Positions 1 to 5,206 of a stretch of DNA of 5,224 bases are shown one piece after another; the stretch's first letter is position 1, and each line of letters begins with the position of its first letter. The notes below the pieces were generated by a model that had not been told where the DNA came from, did not search any database, and saw only the letters and a program-made list of their open reading frames with translations. The stretch is from Actinomycetota bacterium (GTDB lineage: Bacteria > Actinomycetota > Humimicrobiia > Humimicrobiales > Humimicrobiaceae). The translations under genes were made by a program, and so were the position numbers. The stretch is taken from positions 1 through 5,224 of the forward strand of contig JAQVJB010000101.1 in assembly GCA_028695395.1 (NCBI GenBank), written 5' to 3'.

Positions 1-119
1 CTTTCTATGAGACATATAACTTCTCTGTTGATAAAAAGCTTGATATGCGAAAAGCTGCCATGGCTCTTGCTGTAAACAAGGTGGCAAGTGCCATGAAGCT
101 TAGAGGCGTGTATCCGTAA
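1..119 (+). CDS. gdhA: Glutamate dehydrogenase (Glu/Leu/Phe/Val dehydrogenase family), C-terminal fragment
   Basis: This is the last 38 codons of a gene that begins outside the window; the reading frame runs from base 3 to the TAA at 117-119. The visible peptide has an acidic/basic turn (VDKKLDMR), then a helix (KAAMALAVNKVASAMKLRG), and ends RGVYP. That pattern, D-M/L-R-x-A-A then an amphipathic helix ending A-x-x-x-R-G-x-Y-P, is typical of the C-terminus of hexameric glutamate dehydrogenases, which interconvert glutamate with 2-oxoglutarate plus ammonia using NAD(P)H in the cytoplasm. The catalytic lysine and the nucleotide-binding fold lie upstream and cannot be seen, so cofactor preference is unknown. 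A related leucine or phenylalanine dehydrogenase is possible but the RGxYP ending fits GDH better. No clear terminator hairpin follows the stop codon. Confidence 0.78.
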   Translation, partial: FYETYNFSVDKKLDMRKAAMALAVNKVASAMKLRGVYP

Positions 120-163
120 GAAAAAATTTAATTTAAATAAAGATAAAAATGGTCTGACTGATA

Positions 164-278
164 TTGAACTAATAATATTTATAATATATTGATTTATATA
201 GCACATTAATATATTAAGAAATAATGCTGACATGCAAATATCTGTGGAATTGACATGTTTTGTAAGATGTAATTTTAA
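164..278 (+). promoter_or_regulatory. AT-rich leader of the flavoenzyme gene with candidate promoter elements
   Basis: The 194 bases between the dehydrogenase stop and the next ATG contain no gene. Several sigma70-like elements can be seen. A perfect TTGACA at 250-255 has only a poor -10 (TTTTAA, 273-278) 17 bases downstream. TTGATT at 189-194 is followed after 17 bases by TATTAA at 212-217. A perfect TATAAT at 180-185 lacks a good -35. The heptamer TGACATG occurs at 228-234 and again at 251-257, overlapping the TTGACA. The gap size and these elements suggest the flavoenzyme gene has its own promoter, but in DNA this AT-rich the individual boxes could be chance, and I cannot choose one with confidence. 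Confidence 0.3.
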
Positions 279-313
279 GAAAAATGAAAATAAAGTAAAA
301 AAAGGAGACATTA

Positions 314-2263
314 ATGGTCCTGGATAAACTACTAAGTCCCATAAGGATAGGAAAAATTGAGATACCGAACAGAGTCGCTCTTGCCCCAATGGGGGTAAGC
401 GTACATGCCCCTGATGACAGCTGGCCTAAAAGGACTATCAGGTATTTTGAAGAAAGAGCAATTGGTGGTACAGGTCTTATCATTACTTCATTTACCAGGG
501 TGCATAACAAAATTGCTACAGGACCTGCTCCTCTTATAGGTATTTATGAGGATAGGTTAATTGGCAGCCATGCACAACTTGTTGAAAGAATTCATAAACA
601 TGCCTCAAAAATATTCATACAATTATCTCTTTTTGGAGCAAAATTCGGGGGCCTGCAGGGTCCTTCATCAATATATAGTCTTAATTATAATAAAAAACCG
701 GTAGAGCTTACTACTGATGAAGTTGAAACTATAATTGAATATTTCATTAATGGAGCAATAAGAGCAAGGCAGGCAGGATATGACGGAGTGGAAATTCACG
801 GAGGGTATGATTATCTTATAGGAGCAATGGTTTCACCTGCCCTAAATAAAAGAACAGACAAATATGGTGGTTCTTTTGAAAACCGTTTGAGATTTCCTCT
901 TGAAATATATAAAGGGATAAGGAAAAACTGCCCTGATATGGCAGTCGGATATAAATTCAGTGCATACGAATGGCTGCCTGGCGGTATTGATATAGAACTT
1001 GGTAAAAAAATCGGAAGATATATGGCTGATGCAGGTGTTGATTTTCTAGATGTAGCGAGCGCTTCTTCAACGACCATTCTTGTAAATAGTGAATATCCTG
1101 CTGTTCCGCCACTATATGTTCCCAGAAATACTTTGATGCCTCTTTCAAAAGCTATAAAAGAAGTTTGTCCCGAAATTCCGGTACTGGCAAACGGAGCGAT
1201 TACAGTTCCCAAAGAAGCTGATGATGCTATTGCTGCCGGAATGTGTGATATGGTTGCTATGGGAAGAGGGCTTATAGCCGATCCTCACTGGGTTAATAAT
1301 GCCAGTGCAGGACGTCCTGTAGTACAGTGTATAAGATGCAATGTATGCCACCACCAGTTATGGCGGTTCGGACCCCTGTGGTGCAGCATGAATCCCTATG
1401 TCTTAAAAGAAGCTTCACAGGATCTTTCAATTCCGTCCCGAAAGAAAAAAGTAATGGTTGTAGGGGCTGGACCGGCAGGTATGAGATGCGCTATAACAGC
1501 ATCAAAAAGAGGACATGATGTAACAATTTATGAAAGAAAACCGTTTATCGGCGGCATGATGTATCCGGGAAGCCGTCCAAAATTCAAGGAAGACGTTGCT
1601 CTTGCTCTTGACTGGTTTAAATATGAGCTTGATGCAAATAATGTAAAACTGGAATTAAACACAAATGTCACACCTGAATTAGTGGAAAAAATTACTCCTG
1701 ATACGCTGGTTATTGCAACTGGTGCAAACCCAATTATGCCTGATGTTCCGGGCATAGAGATGAAACATGTGGATAGTGCCGTAAATATACTAAGCGATAT
1801 TTCTAAATATAAGGGAGAAAAAGCTGTAGTCATCGGCGGAGGAGATGTCGGTTGTGAGACTGCCTGCTTTCTGGCTGACAATGGTTTTAAAGTGACTATT
1901 GTTGAAATGCTGCCTAAAATTCTTGAGGAAAATGAAATAACAGAAGTTAAATTAAGACTCATAAATCTTATTAAAGAAAGAAATATTGAAGTTATTACAG
2001 AAAGCCATCTTAATTCTGTTTATGAAGGTGGAGTAGAACTGATGGTCCCCTATGATACCCAGATGGGAGTAAAAGACGGTGGAAGAGAAATGGGGATCGA
2101 TGCCGATATTATAGCAATTGCCATTAATGCAAAACCTGATGAAGAATTTATTTCTGCTCTTTCCATGAAGGCAGAAGAATTTTACATTATAGGTGATTGC
2201 AGCCAGCCGGGAAGGATAAGGGAAGCAGTTGAAGCAGGGGAAAATACTGCAAGAGTGATTTAA
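314..2263 (+). CDS. Old-yellow-enzyme-type FMN/[4Fe-4S]/FAD oxidoreductase (2-enoate reductase / trimethylamine dehydrogenase-like)
   Basis: A complete 649-residue enzyme, the usual length for the two-part family of FadH, 2-enoate reductase, BaiCD/BaiH and trimethylamine dehydrogenase (TMADH). Residues 1-335 form the FMN TIM barrel: NRVALAPMG (19-27), IQL (102-104), EIHGGYDYL (160-168), RTDKYGGSFENR (180-191), VLANG (290-294) and the phosphate-binding MGRGLIADP (316-324). Four cysteines, C339, C342, C345 and C357, should ligate a [4Fe-4S] cluster. Residues 379-649 are the FAD/NAD part: GAGPAG (384-389) with acidic E407, then GGGDVG (508-513) with E531, which suggests NADH rather than NADPH, and IGD (626-628) near the C-terminus. 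Known relatives pass electrons from NAD(P)H through FAD and Fe-S to FMN, then reduce an activated C=C bond. The position of TMADH Cys30 (covalent FMN) appears to be glycine, so FMN should be non-covalent. By-eye alignment places Y167 at the FadH proton-donor tyrosine, but FadH His252 is not evident, so I do not call it FadH. AGGAG at 303-307, six bases before the ATG, fixes the start. Substrate unknown. Confidence 0.93.
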   Translation: MVLDKLLSPIRIGKIEIPNRVALAPMGVSVHAPDDSWPKRTIRYFEERAIGGTGLIITSFTRVHNKIATGPAPLIGIYEDRLIGSHAQLVERIHKHASKIFIQLSLFGAKFGGLQGPSSIYSLNYNKKPVELTTDEVETIIEYFINGAIRARQAGYDGVEIHGGYDYLIGAMVSPALNKRTDKYGGSFENRLRFPLEIYKGIRKNCPDMAVGYKFSAYEWLPGGIDIELGKKIGRYMADAGVDFLDVASASSTTILVNSEYPAVPPLYVPRNTLMPLSKAIKEVCPEIPVLANGAITVPKEADDAIAAGMCDMVAMGRGLIADPHWVNNASAGRPVVQCIRCNVCHHQLWRFGPLWCSMNPYVLKEASQDLSIPSRKKKVMVVGAGPAGMRCAITASKRGHDVTIYERKPFIGGMMYPGSRPKFKEDVALALDWFKYELDANNVKLELNTNVTPELVEKITPDTLVIATGANPIMPDVPGIEMKHVDSAVNILSDISKYKGEKAVVIGGGDVGCETACFLADNGFKVTIVEMLPKILEENEITEVKLRLINLIKERNIEVITESHLNSVYEGGVELMVPYDTQMGVKDGGREMGIDADIIAIAINAKPDEEFISALSMKAEEFYIIGDCSQPGRIREAVEAGENTARVI

Positions 2264-2321
2264 AAGATTTATCCTACTTAATGGTTTAATATTAGAAATT
2301 AAAAATAGTAATAGAAAATTC

Positions 2322-2343
2322 CAAATCAATAACCTCTGATTTG
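2322..2343 (+). repeat. Inverted repeat after the flavoenzyme gene
   Basis: CAAATCA at 2322-2328 and TGATTTG at 2337-2343 can form a 7-bp stem with an 8-base loop, about 60 bases after the flavoenzyme stop. No T-run follows, so it is not a classical Rho-independent terminator. The motif GATTTGATAG from the right arm recurs at 2430-2439, overlapping the start of the next gene, so the left arm could also pair there. This may be leader structure or chance in AT-rich DNA. Confidence 0.3.
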
Positions 2344-2354
2344 ATAGGTGTGAT

Positions 2355-2382
2355 TTGCTTATTCACCAAAATAATATAGAAT
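2355..2382 (+). promoter_or_regulatory. Possible yjbQ promoter
   Basis: TTGCTT (2355-2360) is followed after 16 bases by TAGAAT (2377-2382), which matches the sigma70 -10 consensus at five of six positions; the -35 matches only at TTG. Transcription would begin near 2389, giving a leader of about 50 bases. One copy of the 11-base repeat lies at the left end of the spacer and the other just after the predicted start, where a repressor could act. The weak -35 makes this tentative. Confidence 0.28.
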
Positions 2383-2403
2383 TTGGGGTATGTATTCACC
2401 AAA
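2360..2403 (+). repeat. Pair of 11-base direct repeats TATTCACCAAA
   Basis: TATTCACCAAA occurs exactly at 2360-2370 and 2393-2403, 33 bases apart, close to three turns of the helix. The copies flank a single TTTGGGG (2382-2388) that can pair with either CCAAA. This could be a two-site operator, an RNA switch made of alternative hairpins, or a local duplication. The match itself is seen directly; the function is inference. Confidence 0.55.
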
Positions 2404-2412
2404 TTTACTATA
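2375..2412 (+). repeat. Bulged hairpin in the yjbQ leader
   Basis: TATAGAATTTGG (2375-2386) pairs with CCAAATT (2399-2405) and, after a two-base bulge (TA, 2406-2407), with CTATA (2408-2412). This gives 12 base pairs around a 12-base loop. A competing stem uses CCAAA at 2366-2370 with TTTGG at 2382-2386. The structure ends 14 bases before the ribosome binding site of the next gene. Confidence 0.4.
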
Positions 2413-2426
2413 AATCAAGTGAATGA

Positions 2427-2431
2427 AAGGA
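2427..2431 (+). promoter_or_regulatory. Ribosome binding site that sets the yjbQ start
   Basis: AAGGA lies seven bases before GTG at 2439, which is normal spacing. It lies only one base before the in-frame TTG at 2433, too close for that codon to be used. The GTG is therefore preferred. Confidence 0.7.
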
Positions 2432-2438
2432 TTTGATA

Positions 2439-2855
2439 GTGAAAAGTTATCGGAAAGAACTGTGGTTTGAAATAAAGAAAAGACGGCAGTTTGTAAATAT
2501 AACCCGTGAGGTAGAGGAATGCCTGCTTGAGAGCGGTATTAAAGAAGGTTTTGTTCTTTGTAATGCAATGCATATTACTGCTAGTGTTTTCATAAATGAT
2601 GACGAAAGCGGCCTGCATGCAGATTTTGAAAAATGGCTGGAGAAACTTGCTCCTGAAAAGCCTTATAACCAGTACCTGCATAATGGTTATGAAGATAATG
2701 CTGATGCTCATCTTAAGAGGCAGATAATGGGTCGCGAAGTAGTTGTTGCTGTAACTAAAGGCCGTCTTGACCTTGGTCCCTGGGAACAGATATTTTATGG
2801 CGAATTTGACGGAATGAGGCGTAAAAGAGTACTTGTGAAAATAATAGGGGATTAA
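2439..2855 (+). CDS. yjbQ: YjbQ/UPF0047 family protein
   Basis: A complete 138-residue protein, the normal length for this single-domain family. Numbering from the GTG start, family hallmarks include MHITASVFIND (44-54), an HN pair followed by EDNADAHLK (81-93), and the C-terminal block GRLDLGPWEQIFYGEFDG (108-125) followed by basic RRKR (127-130). H45, H81 and H91 are conserved-type histidines near the presumed active site. The family is known as small trimeric cytoplasmic proteins; E. coli YjbQ has been linked to a secondary thiamine-phosphate synthase activity, but the physiological role remains unsettled. The nearby genes give no sign of thiamine metabolism. The start is the GTG at 2439, chosen because of the AAGGA placement; a TTG two codons earlier would add two residues. 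It lies on the same strand as the flavoenzyme but is 175 bases away, with its own structured leader, so separate regulation is plausible. It converges on the acetyltransferase gene. Confidence 0.9.
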   Translation: MKSYRKELWFEIKKRRQFVNITREVEECLLESGIKEGFVLCNAMHITASVFINDDESGLHADFEKWLEKLAPEKPYNQYLHNGYEDNADAHLKRQIMGREVVVAVTKGRLDLGPWEQIFYGEFDGMRRKRVLVKIIGD

Positions 2856-2889
2856 TTACTTTGCCAGAATTAATTATTTTGCAATTTTT
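2851..2889 (+). terminator. Weak candidate terminator for yjbQ
   Basis: ATTAATT (2851-2857, overlapping the stop codon) pairs with AATTAAT (2868-2874) around a 10-base loop. TATTTTGCAATTTTT follows, with five T at 2885-2889. The stem is all A/T and the T-run is interrupted, so this is at best a weak intrinsic terminator. Confidence 0.25.
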
Positions 2890-2892
2890 CAT

Positions 2893-2928
2893 AAAAACCG
2901 GAAAATTTCCTTTAAAGCTGGAAATTTC
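2893..2928 (-). terminator. Candidate terminator for the acetyltransferase gene
   Basis: Read on the minus strand, AAATTTCC (2927-2920) and GGAAATTT (2910-2903) form an 8-bp stem with a 9-base loop. TTCCGG and then five T (2897-2893) follow. It lies about 40-70 bases after the acetyltransferase stop, as expected for a terminator between convergent genes. The gap between stem and T-run makes it less than ideal. Confidence 0.4.
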
Positions 2929-2943
2929 TCTTAAAGCTTGAAA
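2898..2943. repeat. Imperfect tandem repeat, 19-20 base unit, about 2.4 copies
   Basis: Two units follow one another: 2898-2917 (CCGGAAAATTTCCTTTAAAG) and 2918-2936 (CTGGAAATTTCTCTTAAAG). A partial third copy (CTTGAAA) starts at 2937. Each full unit contains a small palindrome (GAAATTTC-like) and ends in TTAAAG. Because the units are internally symmetric, several alternative hairpins can form, including the terminator-like one. It fills the gap between the convergent genes. Confidence 0.6.
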
Positions 2944-2965
2944 TAAAAAAACATTTGACTTAAAT

Positions 2966-4255
2966 TCAGACATCAAGACCGTAAACACGCCAGGTCATGG
3001 ACTTTTTCCCTATTTTAAATAATGGATTTAAAATATCGAAGTTGATATCAGCAAGCTGCGAGCCTGAGCCATGTCTTATTCCCATAGATTTTGCTGCCTG
3101 TGCTGTTTTGTAATAAAGCTGGCTGTCTATACCGTTTTTCCTGAATTTTTCATCTACACCGAGTATCAGAATTCTCATGCTTCCAAACTGTTTTTTCTTA
3201 AGCCTTATTTTAATCAGATTAAATATTTCAATATCTCTTTTCATATCCCTGAAGCTTAAAAAGTTTCCCGATGGCAGATAGCTGCTGTTAAATTTCTTAC
3301 CCATGTCGTATTCTTCAATTATCTCATTTATATTCGGAAGGCTTACGGATACCCCTATAGGAACTCCGTTTTTTTCTACAATAAATATCAGTTCCTCAAT
3401 TGCAATAGTTCTTATCCCCTGGCACAGGACATCGAATTCATCATCAGTCATAGCTGTAAACTGGGGATGGTTTCCCGCTCCCCATATAGGATTGTAGAGG
3501 TTCTTTATGGTACTTATTTCTTCTTCAAGTCTGCTAAAATCAATATTCCTGAATTTGAAATCATCAATCCTGGCACCTTTGCCCTGCCTGTTGAACCTTT
3601 CGGTTATTCTGCCCATCATGTTTTCTATTCTGTTTAAGTAGCCATTCGAAAGAGAATCATCAGTATTCATGCTGAACCAGTCATTTTCCTTTTTAAACCC
3701 GAACTTTTCGAAATAATCCGCATAATACGGGGCATTATAAGGTTCCATAAAATATGGTTTTCTATCAAAACCGTTTACAAGAAGTCCGACCTCGCCATTT
3801 GCGTTAAATTTTGCCGGACCGGTTACATGCACTACCCCTAGTTCTTTTAAGTAATCTACTGCAGTCTGCAGTATCTGTTTTGCGACGGCTTCATCTTCAA
3901 TACATTCAAAATGTCCTATCCATCCGGTTTTAACCTTGTGTGTTTTGCTGTAATTATAATCAATGAAAGCCATTACTCTTCCGACAGGCTTTTTGTCTAT
4001 GTAAAATCCGAAGAATTTTATTCTTGTATGATTAAAAAAAGGATTTCTCGGAACAAGAAAAGAAAGCCCTGTCTTATTCGGATTAAGGTCTGATATCTCC
4101 TGGAGAAAGATAGGGAATACTTTTTTTGATTCAGAGCTGAAATACCATTTTATAAAATAAGGGATTGAAACGAATTTTTTAAGGCTGTTTAAAGTAACAG
4201 AATTAGAAGTATCGGGAATATATTCACCCAGATCTTTAATATTAATTTTTTGCAT
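2966..4255 (-). CDS. GNAT-superfamily N-acetyltransferase, YghO-like
   Basis: A complete 429-residue protein read from ATG (4255-4253) to TGA. Residues 75-200 hold the signature of a little-studied family: IDKKPVGRVMAFID (86-99), GWIGHFECIEDEAVAKQIL (111-129), VTGPAKFNANGEVGLLVNGF (144-163) and EPYNAPYYADYFEKFGFKKENDW (171-193). The C-terminal half, about 240-425, is a GNAT-like domain. LILGVDEKFRKNG (363-375) is the likely acetyl-CoA pyrophosphate loop (R372, G375), and the end (LNPLFKIGKKSMTWRVY, 409-425) matches the usual closing strand. No signal peptide or membrane span is evident, so it should be cytoplasmic. GNAT enzymes move acyl groups from acyl-CoA to amines; this subfamily's acceptor is unknown to me. 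The loop reads RKNGID rather than the common RxxGxG/A, so acetyl-CoA use is probable, not certain. AGGA eight bases before the ATG supports the start, and a good promoter lies about 100 bases upstream. It is convergent with yjbQ and divergent from the cupin gene. Confidence 0.85.
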   Translation of the reverse strand: MQKINIKDLGEYIPDTSNSVTLNSLKKFVSIPYFIKWYFSSESKKVFPIFLQEISDLNPNKTGLSFLVPRNPFFNHTRIKFFGFYIDKKPVGRVMAFIDYNYSKTHKVKTGWIGHFECIEDEAVAKQILQTAVDYLKELGVVHVTGPAKFNANGEVGLLVNGFDRKPYFMEPYNAPYYADYFEKFGFKKENDWFSMNTDDSLSNGYLNRIENMMGRITERFNRQGKGARIDDFKFRNIDFSRLEEEISTIKNLYNPIWGAGNHPQFTAMTDDEFDVLCQGIRTIAIEELIFIVEKNGVPIGVSVSLPNINEIIEEYDMGKKFNSSYLPSGNFLSFRDMKRDIEIFNLIKIRLKKKQFGSMRILILGVDEKFRKNGIDSQLYYKTAQAAKSMGIRHGSGSQLADINFDILNPLFKIGKKSMTWRVYGLDV

Positions 4256-4353
4256 AAAAACTTTCCTGCCTGTTTATCTATAAAATCCGAAAGTTCTTGT
4301 CGGGAAGAAATAAATAAAAAGCAATTAAAATAAGATAGTAACAATAAACTCAA

Positions 4354-4382
4354 ATAATACAGATAAATAGTAATGTTTTCAA
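4354..4382 (-). promoter_or_regulatory. Sigma70-type promoter of the acetyltransferase gene
   Basis: On the minus strand TTGAAA (4382-4377) and TATTAT (4359-4354) each match consensus at five of six positions and are separated by exactly 17 bases. Transcription should start near 4347, leaving a leader of about 90 bases before the ATG at 4255. This is the best-formed promoter in the window. Confidence 0.6.
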
Positions 4383-4613
4383 GAAATAGTTGGTTTTTGC
4401 TGGAATCAGCACAAAATTATAGTTAAAATATAATGGATTTAAAATACGCATACTTAGAGAGCCATATATTAAAGGGACAAATAATAAGAGCATAAATGCT
4501 GATGATAAAGATGCAAATGCTGAAGATAAAAATAAAAAATCCATTAAGATATAAAGATTAATTCAAAAATATATTATTAATAACAATAAATAAAAATACA
4601 GACCGCAAAAAAA
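4383..4613. other. Non-coding divergent intergenic region
   Basis: This is the larger part of the 358 gene-free bases between the acetyltransferase and cupin genes. It is very AT-rich. Visible elements are a 5-bp hairpin TGCTG/CAGCA with a GAAT loop (4398-4411), a perfect TATAAT on the minus strand (4421-4416) and another on the plus strand (4429-4434), neither with a good -35, and a 21-base tandem repeat (4494-4530). A 64-codon hydrophobic minus-strand frame (4544-4350) has no ribosome binding site and resembles no family I know. No clear promoter for the cupin gene can be chosen; if the plus-strand TATAAT is used, the leader would be about 170 bases. Confidence 0.5.
4494..4530. repeat. Tandem repeat, 21-base period
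   Basis: AAATGCTGATGATAAA (4494-4509) recurs as AAATGCTGAAGATAAA (4515-4530), one mismatch in 16 bases with a 21-base offset. The period equals seven codons. The plus frame through it is open for about 44 codons to a TAA near 4553 and reads NADDKDANAEDKNKK. It follows a TAG and has no ATG, GTG or TTG start, so it is not called as a gene. Confidence 0.5.
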
Positions 4614-5153
4614 TTGAAGACAGAAAATAACTTGGATAGTTCTATAAAATCAGAGGTAGAAAGCATAATAAAGCATCTCGAGCTGGTCCCTCTTAATGAT
4701 GAAGGGGGGCTTTATTATGAGGCATACCGCTCAGAAGAATTCATTGATAAAAACAGCCTTCCCCAGAGATATGATTCAAAAAGATGTTTTTATACATCAA
4801 TATATTATCTGATTACAGATAAAAATTATTCACATCTTCACAAAGTCAAATCTGATGAAATATTCCATTTCTATCTTGGAGACCCTGTTGAAATGATAAA
4901 TCTCTTTCCTGACGGAAGCTTTAAAAAGATAATACTTGGTCAGAATATCCTGACAGGCGAAAAACTACAGTATTTAGTTACTATGGATGTGTGGCAGGGG
5001 GCGAGGCTGGAAAAAGGAGGCAGTTTTGCTCTTCTCGGAACAACTGTATCACCAGGCTTCGATTTTAAAGATTATATATCTGCTGCAGAATATAAAGATG
5101 AAATAATGCAAAAATATGATAATATTAAATCTCAGTTCATAGATTATTTCTGA
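4614..5153 (+). CDS. Cupin_5 (DUF985) family protein
   Basis: A complete 179-residue single-domain protein of usual family length. Family blocks run in order: IIKHLELVPLNDEGGLYYEAYRS split as 18-30 and 31-40, the first strands with TSIYYLIT (61-68), then SHLHKVKSDEIFHFYLGDP (73-91), INLFPDGS (95-102), LGQNILTGE (108-116), VWQGARL (126-132) and the closing TVSPGFDFKDY (144-154). H74, H76, E82 and H85 lie where cupins bind metal or ligand, and H76, E82 and H85 fit the family's H-x-V-x-S-D-E-x-x-H pattern. The fold is a small cytoplasmic beta barrel; related structures include yeast YML079w, and no reaction is firmly established. The start is uncertain: TTG at 4614 has no Shine-Dalgarno sequence, and a second in-frame TTG at 4632 is no better. 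The frame is closed by a TAA at 4587-4589 with no ATG between, and the first conserved residue is near 18, so one of these two starts is likely. It is divergent from the acetyltransferase gene and nothing downstream is visible. Confidence 0.87.
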   Translation: MKTENNLDSSIKSEVESIIKHLELVPLNDEGGLYYEAYRSEEFIDKNSLPQRYDSKRCFYTSIYYLITDKNYSHLHKVKSDEIFHFYLGDPVEMINLFPDGSFKKIILGQNILTGEKLQYLVTMDVWQGARLEKGGSFALLGTTVSPGFDFKDYISAAEYKDEIMQKYDNIKSQFIDYF

Positions 5154-5189
5154 TTATTGATTTTGGCAGCTCTTCAGGAGATTATATAA

Positions 5190-5206
5190 GTAAAAATTAA
5201 TTTTAC
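5190..5206. repeat. Small AT-rich inverted repeat after the cupin gene
   Basis: GTAAAA (5190-5195) and TTTTAC (5201-5206) form a 6-bp stem with a five-base loop, 36 bases after the cupin stop. No T-run follows on the plus strand. It may be a weak terminator stem or chance. The remaining bases to the window end hold no gene. Confidence 0.25.

Noticed and set aside
811..1212. Long minus-strand open frames inside the flavoenzyme gene (also 1528-1962 and 1952-2329).
   Set aside because: They lie opposite a gene with clear family motifs throughout, and their translations show no recognisable domains.
314..2263. Naming the flavoenzyme FadH (2,4-dienoyl-CoA reductase).
   Set aside because: Domain layout matches, but cluster spacing differs, the His252 equivalent is not evident, and the acidic residue at the NAD site does not suit the NADPH preference of E. 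coli FadH.
2433..2435. TTG as the start codon of yjbQ.
   Set aside because: The AAGGA ribosome site ends only one base before it; the GTG six bases later has normal spacing.
4287..4303. Hairpin CCGA/TCGG with a 9-base loop in the acetyltransferase leader, followed on the minus strand by ATTTT, as a possible attenuator.
   Set aside because: The stem is only four base pairs and the T-run is short and interrupted, so it is too weak to call.
4433..4495. A 20-codon ATG frame (begins MDLKYAYLE) in the divergent intergenic region.
   Set aside because: It overlaps a TATAAT box, has no ribosome binding site and is too short to distinguish from chance.
4350..4544. A 64-codon hydrophobic minus-strand frame that could be a small membrane protein.
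   Set aside because: There is no Shine-Dalgarno sequence before its ATG, it matches no family I recognise, and hydrophobic residues are expected when AT-rich DNA is read this way. Its SSAF repeat is explained by the underlying 21-base DNA repeat, and it overlaps the acetyltransferase promoter.
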